64,000 nt of DNA from Fredericiella sp963839515 (GCA_963839515.1 CAWIVN010000017.1:1-64000), one strand, 5' to 3'. Counted from the stretch's first letter, positions 10,391 through 20,550 are shown. Notes: generated by a model not told the origin, from the letters alone. Translations and numbers: made by a program.

Positions 10391-10415
10391 CCGCACGCGG
10401 CGTGCGGATTTTTTT
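10391..10415 (+). terminator. Rho-independent terminator with no evident upstream gene
   Basis: A perfect 7-bp stem CCGCACG/CGTGCGG with a 3-nt loop is followed by A and seven Ts on the plus strand. No plus-strand protein gene precedes it. The divergent sugar operon starts at 10181 and reads away. It may end a small RNA; a weak TTGACG...TTTTAT promoter-like pair lies at 10252-10277. Confidence 0.7.
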
Positions 10416-10781
10416 GGTTCTAGGCAGCCTTGGTGACGACGTAAACACAGTCGAGCGGCTGCGACAAGTGGTTCCGCAGCCATGGCGGGCGTCGGGGGAC
10501 GCCGCCTGCGCACGTCGGCGTGCGCACTGAACGGGGCAGGCGCAACTTTTGCGAAGCCCTGCTCTCAAAACAAAATTGGTCGCCGCAGAAAGAAAATCCT
10601 GGTATACTGTGCCCGCCATCCAACGATCCTCGTCCCCCTGTTCAGCATTTTGGTAGTCCTTTCTCCGCCATAAATCTCGCCCAGGCTGCTGCGACGGCCA
10701 CCGACTGCGCCCTGGCCGCACAAGTCAGGGCAAAGTCGAGCAGCCGTAATCATTGCTGCCACGGTTTGCGGAGGTAATTGC
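10416..10781. other. Non-coding leader region of the small membrane-protein gene
   Basis: No credible gene. It contains an inverted repeat TGCGCAC/GTGCGCA near 10506-10527 and an extended -10 (TGGTATACT, TATACT at 10603-10608) on the plus strand. This would give a leader of roughly 165 nt before the gene at 10782. No riboswitch was recognised in that leader. Confidence 0.5.
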
Positions 10782-11405
10782 ATGCGACAAGACAGGCAAG
10801 GGATGCTCTGGTTGGAAGGGACGCTGGCGACGCTGATTGGCTATGTTGTCGGCACGCTCGCCATTCTGCCTTTGGCCATTCAGCTTGCGTATACGGCACA
10901 GCCCGCCTGGTTGGCTGCGGCGGTCGGCGGCGCAGTGCTGGGCGCCGCCGTCGGTGGCGCCCAATGGCTGGTTTTGCGCCGCAATGGACACGCAGTTGGC
11001 GCCCGATGGGTACTGGCAAGCCTCGCAGGCGGCTTGCTCGGCCTGGCATTGGGTACGGCGCTATCCGATGCATTGGCAATGACAACCTTGCTGCCGACGG
11101 ACAGAGAAACGGCAGCACGGATGGTTCCAGCACGCGCAGCGCTAACCGCAGGTGCGACCGGCGCTGTGTTTGGGCTGTTGCTGGGCAGTTTCCAGTGGTT
11201 AGCCCTGCGCCGGCCGCGCAGCTTGACGGTCTGGTGGGTTGTTGCGAATGGTCTAGGGTGGATGGTGGCCATGGGCCTGGGCGCGGCAGTGGCTGACTGG
11301 CTCACTGCAATCGGGGCCATGGTCATCACCGGAATTGTCGCGGGCGTTGCCACGGGCGCGGCATTGAGGCCCCCTAGCAACATTCCGACTGTCGAGCACG
11401 ACTGA
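10782..11405 (+). CDS. Small membrane protein with an internal duplication, function unknown
   Basis: A 207-residue, strongly hydrophobic, Gly/Ala-rich protein with about six membrane segments. The two halves repeat each other: GAAVGGAQWLVLRR around residue 60 corresponds to GLLLGSFQWLALRR around residue 140, each followed by a further hydrophobic hairpin. Similar duplicated small membrane proteins occur in Chloroflexota and cyanobacteria without known function. GGAGG is 8 nt before the ATG. It stands alone, with its own promoter-like extended -10 at 10603. Membrane location is clear; no activity is suggested. Confidence 0.75.
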   Translation: MRQDRQGMLWLEGTLATLIGYVVGTLAILPLAIQLAYTAQPAWLAAAVGGAVLGAAVGGAQWLVLRRNGHAVGARWVLASLAGGLLGLALGTALSDALAMTTLLPTDRETAARMVPARAALTAGATGAVFGLLLGSFQWLALRRPRSLTVWWVVANGLGWMVAMGLGAAVADWLTAIGAMVITGIVAGVATGAALRPPSNIPTVEHD

Positions 11406-11441
11406 TGGCTGCGCCCAGGCGCGCCGAGATAGATCGCCCTG

Positions 11442-11885
11442 TTATGGCTTGAGATCGAGCGACGCTTTGCCCGTCTGCGCGTCAAAAGGCACAGACTGGT
11501 GCTCATGGACGATCGTCCACTTGCCAGCGTCCTTCTGCAGGCCAAGCGTCGCCCGCACCCACATGTCGACTTTGCCCCCGTCTAGCAGCGTTCCGCTGAC
11601 GTGGTATAGATAATGGCAGAAGGCAACATCATCGCCCGCCGTGATGTCCAAGTTGCGAACCTCGTAGCCGATGCGACTCTGATACGAAGAGAGCCACTTT
11701 TCGGCGCGTTGTCTGATTGTGCCCGATCCGGTGTACTGCAGCGGCTCGAGGACGTCAAACGTCAAGACGTCCGCGGCTTGACGGGACATCAGCCTGTCGA
11801 GGTCCTTCTCGTCGATTGCCCTGATCCGCTCCTCGATGAGTTCTCGAATTTGGGTTTCGTTGGTTGTGCCGTTTTTAGTTGCCAT
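11442..11885 (-). CDS. SnoaL-like / NTF2-fold protein (ketosteroid-isomerase superfamily)
   Basis: A 147-residue protein. Motifs of the NTF2-like fold are present: an N-terminal helix IRELIEERIRAIDEKDLDRLM, the strand LTFDVLEPLQYTG, and the C-terminal strands VRATLGLQKDAGKWTIVHEHQSVPF. Proteins of this type (SgcJ/DUF4440-like) are usually small stand-alone domains, sometimes enzymes and often of unknown role. The start MATKNGTTNETQ is chosen over a 21-codon extension because AGGAGA lies close upstream. It converges with the membrane-protein gene. No catalytic residue assignment is possible. Confidence 0.75.
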   Translation of the reverse strand: MATKNGTTNETQIRELIEERIRAIDEKDLDRLMSRQAADVLTFDVLEPLQYTGSGTIRQRAEKWLSSYQSRIGYEVRNLDITAGDDVAFCHYLYHVSGTLLDGGKVDMWVRATLGLQKDAGKWTIVHEHQSVPFDAQTGKASLDLKP

Positions 11886-12113
11886 GCCGCTCTCCTTTCT
11901 GCGTGTTCCAAAAAACTTAGGATGGCGACATTTGTACGGCGCGCACAATGGATGGGCGCATGTAAAGTGGGTGCGCTGGCGGATAGACTAGGGGCCCGTG
12001 GAGTGAGGACGGCAACCTGCTCGTCGGCGGCTGGCGGCCGACAAAGGGTGTGGCACAAGAGCCGGGAAGCGCGTACGACGCGACCATGACGCGCGTCAAG
12101 TAGCAGCACAAGC

Positions 12114-12167
12114 AACGTCCCCGGAACGCTGGCGAATTCAAGGATTCGCCAGCGTTCCGGGGACGTT
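12114..12167. terminator. 24-bp perfect hairpin downstream of glnK
   Basis: The arms 12114-12137 and 12144-12167 are perfectly complementary over 24 bp with a 6-nt loop, and TTTT begins at the plus-strand end. It starts 24 nt after the glnK stop and could terminate that transcript. Its outer part (ACGTCCCCGG/CCGGGGACGT) resembles the hairpin at 24305-24364, which suggests a repeated element. Confidence 0.7.
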
Positions 12168-12190
12168 TTCTCAGTCAGTACTTCTTTACC

Positions 12191-12577
12191 CTAGCGGCTT
12201 TTTGCCGGCGCAATCTCGTCGATATCGCCCTTATACTGCAGCGCATCGCGGCCGCTCTCGCCCGTGCGGATGCGGATGACATCCTCGACCGGGTAGACAA
12301 AGATGATTCCATCCCCCTCTTTGCCCGTGCGCGTCGCCTTGATAATGGTCTCGATCGTCTTATCCAGGTTGTGGTCGCTCAGGACAATGTTCACCTGTAT
12401 CTTGGGCAACAGATCCATCTGGTAGGTCGTGCCGCGCCACGAAAGCTCGATCCCACCTTGGCGGCCATGGCCGTGGACTTCAACTACGTTCATACCTACG
12501 ATGCCGATCTCGCGCAGCGCTTCCTTGACGTCTTGCAGGGCCTCTTCGCGGATGATGGCTTCAATCTTTTTGGTCAT
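12191..12577 (-). CDS. glnK: PII nitrogen-regulatory protein (GlnK/GlnB)
   Basis: A 128-residue PII protein, slightly long because of a C-terminal extension. The T-loop is clear: GHGRQGGIELSWRGTTYQMD, with Tyr52 at the position of the uridylylated Tyr51 of E. coli. The ATP/2-oxoglutarate-binding segments GRQ (38-40) and TRTGKEGDGIIFV are intact. It lies 75 nt downstream of the ammonium-channel gene on the same strand, the usual amt-glnK arrangement. The protein therefore probably blocks the channel when nitrogen is plentiful and reports 2-oxoglutarate and energy status. GAGAGGG precedes the ATG. Confidence 0.95.
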   Translation of the reverse strand: MTKKIEAIIREEALQDVKEALREIGIVGMNVVEVHGHGRQGGIELSWRGTTYQMDLLPKIQVNIVLSDHNLDKTIETIIKATRTGKEGDGIIFVYPVEDVIRIRTGESGRDALQYKGDIDEIAPAKSR

Positions 12578-12652
12578 TGCTCAAACCCTCTCTTGCACTC
12601 CGTTGTTCAATCAACCTTCGCCGGCCGCGTCACGTGCGTGACATCCCCACCC

Positions 12653-14245
12653 TTATCGTGCCACCGGTGCGGTGGACGAGGAACGGGGGGTGCTCATAGC
12701 GCCACGCAGACGGCTGCCCGCCAAACCACCATGCATCACGACATCGTCGTTGGTGTAGCCAGGTGCACCCATCTCGGGCAGGTCCAGGCCGGCCATTTCG
12801 GCCGCAGGATCCGAGCGCAGCACCTTGGCCGCATTCAAAATCTTGAAGAAGATGAAGCTGAGCACAAACACAAACACCGCAATGCTGATACCCTGCGTCA
12901 ACTGTGCCAGGATCTGCGTCGAGCCGCCATAGAGCAGGCCTGTGACGGGCGTGTCGACGCCGTTCCAGGCTGCGGTCAGCGGGTTGCCGCTGGCGAAGAT
13001 GCCGACAGCCAGAACACCCCATAAGCCATTGACCATATGCACAGGTGCAGCACCTACCGGGTCGTCGATGCGCATCTTCTCCAAGGCAAAGGTGGCCAGA
13101 CAGACGAGCACGCCGGCAACCAAACCAATCACGACAGCAGCCCAGGTATCCACAAAGGCGCAGGGTGCTGTGATGGCTACAAGACCTGCCAACACACCGT
13201 TGACTGACATGCCGGGATCTGGCTTCTTGGTCGGGCCTACCATCCACATATAATACATCGCCGAGATTCCACCAGCCGCACCGGCCAACAGTGTGTTGAT
13301 AGCCGCGATGATTGCAAGGTCGCGGAAGGGACCGGTAAAGCCTAGCGAGGAACCAGGATTAAATCCAAACCAACCGAAGAACAGAATGATCGTGCCCAGC
13401 ACACCCATCGGAATATTATGGCCGGGAATCGCGTTTGCGGTACCATCCTTATTGAAGCGCCCGATGCGAGGGCCGATCACGATGGCTCCGGCTAACGCAA
13501 CTGAGCCGCCGATAAGATGAACTACGCCTGAACCCGCGAAGTCGACCGCACCATTACCCCAACCCATCGTGCGCCCGAGGTTGGCCAGCCAACCTCCGCC
13601 CCACACCCACATGCCGGCGATGGGATAGATGATCATGCTGACCCACAGGCTCATCCAGACAAAACCTTTGAAGTTCAAGCGCTCGGCCATGGATCCGGTT
13701 GGGATTGTGGCCGCCGTATCCATGAATACCATCTGGAAGAGGAAAAACGCCAGTACGCCTACGTTTGCGGTCAAGCCACTCAACATGAAGCCGGTCAGGC
13801 CCATGATGCCAAATTGCTCGCCTATTACCACCGGACTATCCAGAACACCCGTCCAGTCCCCCATTGTCACTGGCGAAAACGCCCAGGCGCCCATGTTGTT
13901 GAGTGCAGGATAAGTATGGTTGAGGCCGCCAAATTGCAGGCCAAAGCCTACAAAGTAATAGCCCAAGGCGCCGATACAAAACACCATCATGTTCATCATC
14001 ATGGTGTGTGCGACATTCTTTGCCCGGGTGAAGCCGGTCTCAACCAGCGCAAAGCCTGCTTGCATAAAGAAGATCAAGAACGACGCCAGCACGACCCACA
14101 TGATGTTGAGACCAGTCGTCGTGTCACTCGTGGTGGCAGCGACTGCGCTCAAGTCTGGTGCATCCTGCGCCAAGGCCGCACTGCTGAACGCCAGCAGGAG
14201 GACCGTAACCAGTAGTATGATCGATAAGGGCTTGCGCAACTTCAT
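12653..14245 (-). CDS. amt: Ammonium transporter Amt
   Basis: A 530-residue Amt/Rh channel. A cleavable signal peptide (hydrophobic residues 8-24, ending AALAQD) precedes eleven or so membrane spans. The pore histidine pair is in the expected contexts GVVHLIGG and PVHMVNGLWG. The N-terminal gate region (NIMWVVLASFLIFFMQAGFALVE) and NPGSSLGF are typical. The C-terminal tail after KVLRSDPAAEMAGLDLPEMG is the cytoplasmic region that PII binds. It is co-directional with glnK. About 290 nt of upstream non-coding sequence separates it from the divergent DUF72 gene; I did not recognise an NtcA or GlnR-type operator there. Confidence 0.96.
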   Translation of the reverse strand: MKLRKPLSIILLVTVLLLAFSSAALAQDAPDLSAVAATTSDTTTGLNIMWVVLASFLIFFMQAGFALVETGFTRAKNVAHTMMMNMMVFCIGALGYYFVGFGLQFGGLNHTYPALNNMGAWAFSPVTMGDWTGVLDSPVVIGEQFGIMGLTGFMLSGLTANVGVLAFFLFQMVFMDTAATIPTGSMAERLNFKGFVWMSLWVSMIIYPIAGMWVWGGGWLANLGRTMGWGNGAVDFAGSGVVHLIGGSVALAGAIVIGPRIGRFNKDGTANAIPGHNIPMGVLGTIILFFGWFGFNPGSSLGFTGPFRDLAIIAAINTLLAGAAGGISAMYYMWMVGPTKKPDPGMSVNGVLAGLVAITAPCAFVDTWAAVVIGLVAGVLVCLATFALEKMRIDDPVGAAPVHMVNGLWGVLAVGIFASGNPLTAAWNGVDTPVTGLLYGGSTQILAQLTQGISIAVFVFVLSFIFFKILNAAKVLRSDPAAEMAGLDLPEMGAPGYTNDDVVMHGGLAGSRLRGAMSTPRSSSTAPVAR

Positions 14246-14494
14246 AAATCCAATCTCCCATCACCTGTGTTGAACCTTGATTTCCAATGCGGTTACGCAC
14301 GCCATTGGGGCAACCAAGCACTACTATACGGCTTTCTTTGGGCTCTGAATATATGCAACTTGCACAAAAGTTTGCCAGGTTCCTTTGGTGCGTCGATATT
14401 TTCACGAAGTTTAGTACAGGAATCATATGGTAAGTGCCATGGGGAGTTTGGCCTGCGCTGGTCGCCACCCGGAAATTATGCAAATTAAGGCCAA

Positions 14495-14534
14495 AACTCG
14501 GCTGTGCTATACTTGAACTGGCTGTAGCCGAGTT
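14495..14534 (+). promoter_or_regulatory. Inverted repeat flanking a -10 element before the DUF72 gene
   Basis: AACTCGGCT (14495-14503) and AGCCGAGTT (14526-14534) form a perfect 9-bp inverted repeat around TATACT (14508-14513). It could be an operator that a regulator loops or occludes, or a hairpin at the transcript start. The predicted start near 14520 supports the downstream TTG as the translation start. Confidence 0.45.
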
Positions 14535-14576
14535 GTGCAGAATCAGGACAGATTTAGGATTGGAGAAGCATTACCC

Positions 14577-15422
14577 TTGGCTTCCGTGCGCATAGGTACA
14601 TCCTCGTGGCTCTTTGACGGCTGGCGCGGCGTCTTCTACCCGGAAAAGCTGCCCAAGACGGATTACCTGTCCTTCTACGCCACACAATTTCCTACAGTCG
14701 AGGTGAACACCAGCTTCTATGCCCTACCCTCGCCCTCGACGCTGATCAACTGGGTGGAGAGCGTGCCCGAGGGCTTTACCTTTGCGCCCAAGTTCCCGCG
14801 CGCCATCAGCCACGACAAGAAGCTCTCCAACGTAAACGACGAGACCTACGCCTTGCTTGACGCCCTGCGCTCTTTGGGCCCGGCCGCAGGACCCGCTTTC
14901 CTGCAGCTGCCCCCCAACTTCACCCGCAAAAGTTACGGCAAACCTCTCGCCCTCTACCTGGACTGGCTCGCCACCCAGGCACAGGACTTGCGCATTGCCG
15001 TCGAAGTACGTGCGGCCGACCTGATGACGCCTGCCTTTGCCGCTTACCTCGCCGAACGCGGTCTGGCGCTGGCATTGATCGCCCGTAAGGGATCGCCCGA
15101 CTTATACCCTGTTTGGCTCGAATTGGTCGCCGGGGGCAAGGCCCCGCCGTTCGCCTTTATCCGCTGGATCGGCGATGACCGCAATGGGCCGGAGGGGGAT
15201 CGCGAGATTCAGGCCCCGCGCGACGAGGAACTGGCAATTTGGGCGCAGCGCTTGGCGGAGCTGGCCGGGCACGGGCTGGACGTATATGGATACGTGCACA
15301 ACCCCTACGAGGGCCACTCGCCCGCCACTGTTCGCCGCCTGCAAGCCTTGTTGAGCCAGCACATGCCGCTAGACCCCTGGCCGCCTGGCGGCGAAGCGGC
15401 AGGTCAGCTGTCGCTGTTATAG
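14577..15422 (+). CDS. DUF72 family protein (YecE-like)
   Basis: A 281-residue TIM-barrel-like protein of the DUF72 family, whose biochemical role is unknown. Diagnostic segments are VRIGTSSWLFDGWRGVFYP at the N-terminus, VEVNTSFYALPSPSTLINW, and FTFAPKFPRAISHDKKL. The family normally begins almost directly at the RIGTSG strand. I place the start at TTG 14577, which has GGAGAAG 8 nt upstream. An in-frame GTG at 14535 would add 14 residues but lies on the edge of the promoter inverted repeat. It is monocistronic and convergent with the NmrA-like gene. Confidence 0.88.
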   Translation: MASVRIGTSSWLFDGWRGVFYPEKLPKTDYLSFYATQFPTVEVNTSFYALPSPSTLINWVESVPEGFTFAPKFPRAISHDKKLSNVNDETYALLDALRSLGPAAGPAFLQLPPNFTRKSYGKPLALYLDWLATQAQDLRIAVEVRAADLMTPAFAAYLAERGLALALIARKGSPDLYPVWLELVAGGKAPPFAFIRWIGDDRNGPEGDREIQAPRDEELAIWAQRLAELAGHGLDVYGYVHNPYEGHSPATVRRLQALLSQHMPLDPWPPGGEAAGQLSLL

Positions 15423-15451
15423 CAGACGAAAACATTGCGGCACGTGGCCGC

Positions 15452-16315
15452 TTATCTGTCCCCGTGCGCCACCTGGCGCGCCACGACTTGCGCGAAAGTA
15501 GCGGGTTCACGGCCTAGCAGGGCCTTCAGAACCGTAGCATTGCCGCAGAACCCATACTGCTCGTAATATTCAAACATGCGCAGCAGCATGTCCACAGCTT
15601 CGACATCTTGCCCGGCGCGCCGTGCCCCTTCCGCCCACTGCGTTCGTTCAACCGCTTCGGCGCGCACGGAACGCCCAAGTTGCTGCGCCAGGACAGCGGC
15701 AATCTGCACTGGGTCGAGCGTCTCGCCTCCGGCCAGTTCGTAGATCCCATACTCGTGGCCCCCGTTCACCAGTACAGCTGCCGCCACATCAGCCACGTCC
15801 TGCAAATCCACCATGCCGAGCCGCGTCGTCACGGCATATGGAATCCGGTAGACGCCTTCCTCGACAATGGTGCGCCAGTAGGCGAACACGTTCTGCATGT
15901 AAGCCGCCGGCTGCAGGATCGTCCACGCCACCCCATGCAGAAACAGCAACTCTTCGACCCGCATCTTGCGCCAATGATGCGGCATGGCCTCGATCTGCGG
16001 ATGCAGCACCGAGTGATATACGATGCGGCTTACACTCTCAGCTTCCATCGCCCGCAGCACCGTCTCGGCCATCGCCACCTCCCCCCCATGCATGTTGGGG
16101 CAGATGTGATAGATGGCCGCCACGGTGCGACAGGCGGCGCGCACTTCGGCTGCCGTCGATAGGTCGCCCACCACGACCTCCTGGGCGCCTGCCGCCAGTA
16201 CAGTTTCTGCGGCCTCCGGCCGGTGCACCAACGCTCGGACACCCTGGCCGTGTGCGGCCAAGGCTGAGATCACCGCTCGCCCTGTTTTGCCGGATGCTCC
16301 CGTCACCAGAATCAT
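15452..16315 (-). CDS. NmrA-like NAD(P)H-binding reductase (atypical SDR)
   Basis: A 287-residue protein with an N-terminal Rossmann motif MILVTGASGKTGRAV and the NmrA/HSCARG-like pattern GVRALVHRPEAAETVLAAGAQEVVVGDL. The later segment AIYHICPNMHGGEVAMAETVL is typical of SDR75/NmrA enzymes or redox sensors such as the QOR2 type. The canonical YxxxK is not evident. The frame extends 34 codons upstream, but the Rossmann strand starts at this ATG and AAGG precedes it. It is divergent from menF. The substrate is unknown. Confidence 0.82.
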   Translation of the reverse strand: MILVTGASGKTGRAVISALAAHGQGVRALVHRPEAAETVLAAGAQEVVVGDLSTAAEVRAACRTVAAIYHICPNMHGGEVAMAETVLRAMEAESVSRIVYHSVLHPQIEAMPHHWRKMRVEELLFLHGVAWTILQPAAYMQNVFAYWRTIVEEGVYRIPYAVTTRLGMVDLQDVADVAAAVLVNGGHEYGIYELAGGETLDPVQIAAVLAQQLGRSVRAEAVERTQWAEGARRAGQDVEAVDMLLRMFEYYEQYGFCGNATVLKALLGREPATFAQVVARQVAHGDR

Positions 16316-16459
16316 GCGTGCCTTATTCTCTGCTTGTGCTACAATCTCAACAATTTGCCTGGTGCACCATTTCACAAGCCAACCGTGCTTGTGAATTTCG
16401 CAACGAACGTATGCCATATCACGGCCGAAACGGCGTCCTTGCGGTACACTAGGTAGACG

Positions 16460-17755
16460 ATGGATACCATATCAAAAGCACTATCCACCATGGATGCACC
16501 TGTAAGCGCAATGCACCAAACCGAATTAGACCAACAGCTGATTTTTCAGCCTGGACCTGGCGGGGCCGTTTCTACTTCGCTGCACGCATTCTACGCCGCA
16601 GCGCTCCAGAGCGGCAAAGCCGCCGCACTCTGGCGCCTGCCCGGCAGCAGCGAGGTCTGCGCCGTCGCAGATCTGGACCAGGTCAACGAGCTGACACACA
16701 TTGACTTTCACCGCCGCCGCGCCGGCTTTGTCTTTGCGCCTTTTGTCGGGGGCCAACAGAACGCTGCCTACCGCATCGATGCCGACGTCATCTACACGCC
16801 GGCGGGCTTGTACCTGCGCAACGCCGGCGACAATGACACGCGCCGCCCGACCCAGCAGCAGTTCGCCGCCAACTATACGGCGCTGGCACAGGCTGGACAG
16901 CCGCCGGCCGCCGGCTGGTACGCACCCGCAGCACGCACAGAGGAACGCGCCGCCGGCGAGGCGGAATACACAAGCCTCGTGCGCCAGGCAGTCGACTTTA
17001 TCCGGGAGACGGGCATTGCCAAGGTGGTCGTGTCGCGCACTAGCAGCCAGTCACTGCCCGGAGGGTTCGATGCCGTCGACGCCTTTCTGGAGCTGACGGT
17101 GCGCTATCCCACGGCCTTTGTTTCATTGGTCGCCATCCCAGGCATCGGCACGTGGCTGGGCGCCTCTCCAGAGCAATTGCTCACCCTTGACGACCAGGTG
17201 CTGACGACGATGGCCCTGGCCGGGACGCAGCGCCGCCCCGAGGATCGCCCGCTGACAGCGGTGGTATGGGGCCACAAGGAAGCCGCCGAGCAGGAAATGG
17301 TCAGTGACTACGTACGCGACTTTTTTGGCCGCGCCGGTATCACCAATCTGGAAGCGGAGGGACCGCGTACCGTGGCCGCTGCCAACGTCGTCCACCTGCA
17401 AACACTCTTTCGCGTGCAGCTGCCCGAGCACGAACGCCTGGCGCTTGCCAACCGCGTGCTGGACGAGCTTCATCCAACCTCCGCCGTGTGCGGCATGCCC
17501 AAGCACAAGGCACTCGCCTTTATCCTCGACCACGAAGGGTACGACCGCCGCTTTTACAGCGGCTTCCTAGGACCGGTGCACATGGACGGCCGCTCCAGCC
17601 TCTTTGTCAACCTGCGCTGCATGGAGCTGGACGAGGGCTTCGCCAACTTGTATGTCGGCGGCGGTATTACGGCTGACTCCGATCCTGCCAGCGAATGGCG
17701 CGAGACCGAGATGAAGGCCGAGACGATGCTGTCCGTACTGCGTCGGGCACAGTAG
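16460..17755 (+). CDS. menF: Isochorismate synthase (menaquinone pathway)
   Basis: A 431-residue chorismate-utilising enzyme converting chorismate to isochorismate, the first committed step to menaquinone. The C-terminal catalytic domain carries the family signatures GIGTWLGASPEQLL, ALAGTQRRPED, the HPTSAVCGMPKHKAL motif and YSGFLGPVHMDGRS, ending in a VGGGITADSDPASEWRETEMK metal-binding segment. The N-terminal 150 residues are more divergent, as usual. It starts the men run, with menD 11 nt downstream. A TACACT -10-like element at 16444 suggests a very short leader. Confidence 0.93.
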   Translation: MDTISKALSTMDAPVSAMHQTELDQQLIFQPGPGGAVSTSLHAFYAAALQSGKAAALWRLPGSSEVCAVADLDQVNELTHIDFHRRRAGFVFAPFVGGQQNAAYRIDADVIYTPAGLYLRNAGDNDTRRPTQQQFAANYTALAQAGQPPAAGWYAPAARTEERAAGEAEYTSLVRQAVDFIRETGIAKVVVSRTSSQSLPGGFDAVDAFLELTVRYPTAFVSLVAIPGIGTWLGASPEQLLTLDDQVLTTMALAGTQRRPEDRPLTAVVWGHKEAAEQEMVSDYVRDFFGRAGITNLEAEGPRTVAAANVVHLQTLFRVQLPEHERLALANRVLDELHPTSAVCGMPKHKALAFILDHEGYDRRFYSGFLGPVHMDGRSSLFVNLRCMELDEGFANLYVGGGITADSDPASEWRETEMKAETMLSVLRRAQ

Positions 17756-17766
17756 TCGGGCGTGCG

Positions 17767-19524
17767 ATGACCGCTTCGCTGCATCCCTTAGTGGACCAGC
17801 TCGTGCAGATCTGCGCCGATCGTGGCGTACACGACTGGATACTGGCGCCTGGCTCACGATCTGCACCCTTGACCGTGGCCCTTACCCGTCACCCGCAGAT
17901 GCGCTGCCGCCTGGTCTTTGACGAACGCTCGGCCGCCTATGTGGCGCTGGGTCTCGCCCAACAGCTGCGCACGCCAGTTGGGCTCGTCTGCACCTCAGGC
18001 ACGGCCGCCGTCAACTTTGCGCCCGCCGTGGTCGAGGCCTTTTACCAGGGTGTGCCGCTGCTCGTGCTTACCGCCGACCGCCCACCCGAATGGATCGACC
18101 AGCAAGACAACCAGGCCATCCACCAAGACAACCTCTACGCGCCCCATGTGCGCGCGAGCTACACGCTGCCGCTGGACGACGGCAAGCCTGATACGCGCTG
18201 GTTTGTTTCCCGCATCGTCGCCAACGCCGTCGACCTGGCGCAAGGCTGGGAACCCGGCCCCGTGCACATCAATGTGCCGCTGCGCGAGCCGCTTTACACA
18301 CCTCCGCCGTCCCCGGCGGCACAGCCCGCTGCGCCTGGCCTGGTTGCTGTACCGCCACGCACCTTGCCCAGCCAACCGCAGCTGGCAGAAACGGCCTGGC
18401 AGGATCTGCTCGAACAGTGGCACGCCGCATCCTGCAAGCTCATCGTTGGAGGCATGCATCCAACCGATCCATGCCTCCATACCGCACTGGCGGCCCTGGC
18501 TGGCGACCCAAGCGTAGCGATCTTTGCCGACGTGACCGCCAACCTGCATTCGCTGCCGTTCGTGCCTGCCCACGCCGACACCATCCTCGGCACGCGCGAC
18601 GCCGCCACACTGGAGCAGCTCCAGCCAGAGCTTGTCGTCAACTTCGGCGGGCAGGTCACGTCAAAGCACATCAAGACGCTGTTGCGCTCACGTTCACCCT
18701 CACACGCGCCTGCGGCGCTCTGGCATGTGCGCCCAAGTCTGGTTGCACCCGACACCTATCAAGCACTGACCCATGTCGTTCCCATGGCGGCGGCACAGTT
18801 CTTCGATCAGCTTGCCGTACGCGTGCGCTCACGGCAGGGGTGGGCCGGCGCCACCTACCAATCCGCCTGGCGGACGTTGGATGAGCAAGCCGCCGGCATG
18901 CTAGGCCAGTTGCTGGCCGCGGAGCCCTTCGGCGAATTTGCCGCCGTACACCATGTACTTGGCGCGCTGCCGCCCGGATCGCTGCTGCAGGCCGGCAACA
19001 GCATGCCCATCCGCTATATCAACTTGCTGGGCATGCAGCCCGGCCACTACCCGGTCCAAGTCAACGGCAACCGCGGCACGAGCGGCATCGACGGCACGGT
19101 CAGCACTGCGGTCGGCGCCGCCCTGGCCACGACGGCACTGACGACTTTGATCGTGGGCGACCTGGGTTTCTTCTACGACCGCAACGGGCTGTGGCACCGC
19201 CACTTGCCCGCCAACCTGCGCATTGTCGTGCTCAACAACCACGGCGGCGGCATCTTCGACATCATCGAGGGACCCAACCGGTTGGAGCGGGAGCGCCAGG
19301 AGACCTACTTCCTCACCCCGCAGCCCCTCACGGCACGGCGCACGGCGGAAGACCACGGGCTCCGTTACCTGCAGGCCACCAGCGCCGGCGAGCTCACCCG
19401 CCTGCTGCCGGAATTCTTTGCCGCTGGAGGCCCCGCGCTGCTCGAAGTCGAAACGGATATGGCGACCAACACGGCGACCTATACGCGCTTCAAAACGGCA
19501 GCGGTGGCACTGCGCCTGGGCTGA
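17767..19524 (+). CDS. menD: SEPHCHC synthase (2-succinyl-5-enolpyruvyl-6-hydroxy-3-cyclohexadiene carboxylate synthase)
   Basis: A 585-residue thiamine-diphosphate enzyme joining isochorismate and 2-oxoglutarate. The N-terminal Pyr domain begins VDQLVQICADRGVHDWILAPGS and continues GLVCTSGTAAVNFAPAVVEA. The C-terminal PP domain has MPIRYINLLG, then VNGNRGTSGIDGTVSTAVGAA and the cofactor segment GDLGFFYDRNGLW...LNNHGGGIFDII. These are MenD-specific. The ATG 11 nt after menF is chosen because the Pyr domain begins at once; the upstream frame only overlaps the menF end. The ribosome site is weak, so translational coupling to menF is likely. Confidence 0.95.
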   Translation: MTASLHPLVDQLVQICADRGVHDWILAPGSRSAPLTVALTRHPQMRCRLVFDERSAAYVALGLAQQLRTPVGLVCTSGTAAVNFAPAVVEAFYQGVPLLVLTADRPPEWIDQQDNQAIHQDNLYAPHVRASYTLPLDDGKPDTRWFVSRIVANAVDLAQGWEPGPVHINVPLREPLYTPPPSPAAQPAAPGLVAVPPRTLPSQPQLAETAWQDLLEQWHAASCKLIVGGMHPTDPCLHTALAALAGDPSVAIFADVTANLHSLPFVPAHADTILGTRDAATLEQLQPELVVNFGGQVTSKHIKTLLRSRSPSHAPAALWHVRPSLVAPDTYQALTHVVPMAAAQFFDQLAVRVRSRQGWAGATYQSAWRTLDEQAAGMLGQLLAAEPFGEFAAVHHVLGALPPGSLLQAGNSMPIRYINLLGMQPGHYPVQVNGNRGTSGIDGTVSTAVGAALATTALTTLIVGDLGFFYDRNGLWHRHLPANLRIVVLNNHGGGIFDIIEGPNRLERERQETYFLTPQPLTARRTAEDHGLRYLQATSAGELTRLLPEFFAAGGPALLEVETDMATNTATYTRFKTAAVALRLG

Positions 19525-19693
19525 ATTAGGGGTGACCGCGGGCTGGATGGATTGTGCGGAATGGCACAGAATACATCGCAGATAGCGCTTATTCTGGCCA
19601 CGAATGGATAGAACGCGGCACTGTCGTCACTTCCACAGGGAGGGCAAGCTGGCCGCACCGGCACATAACATGGTTACGAAAAATGGAGCAATC

Positions 19694-20530
<837 letters not shown>

Positions 20531-20550
20531 TCGAGCACCGCACGCCGTCA

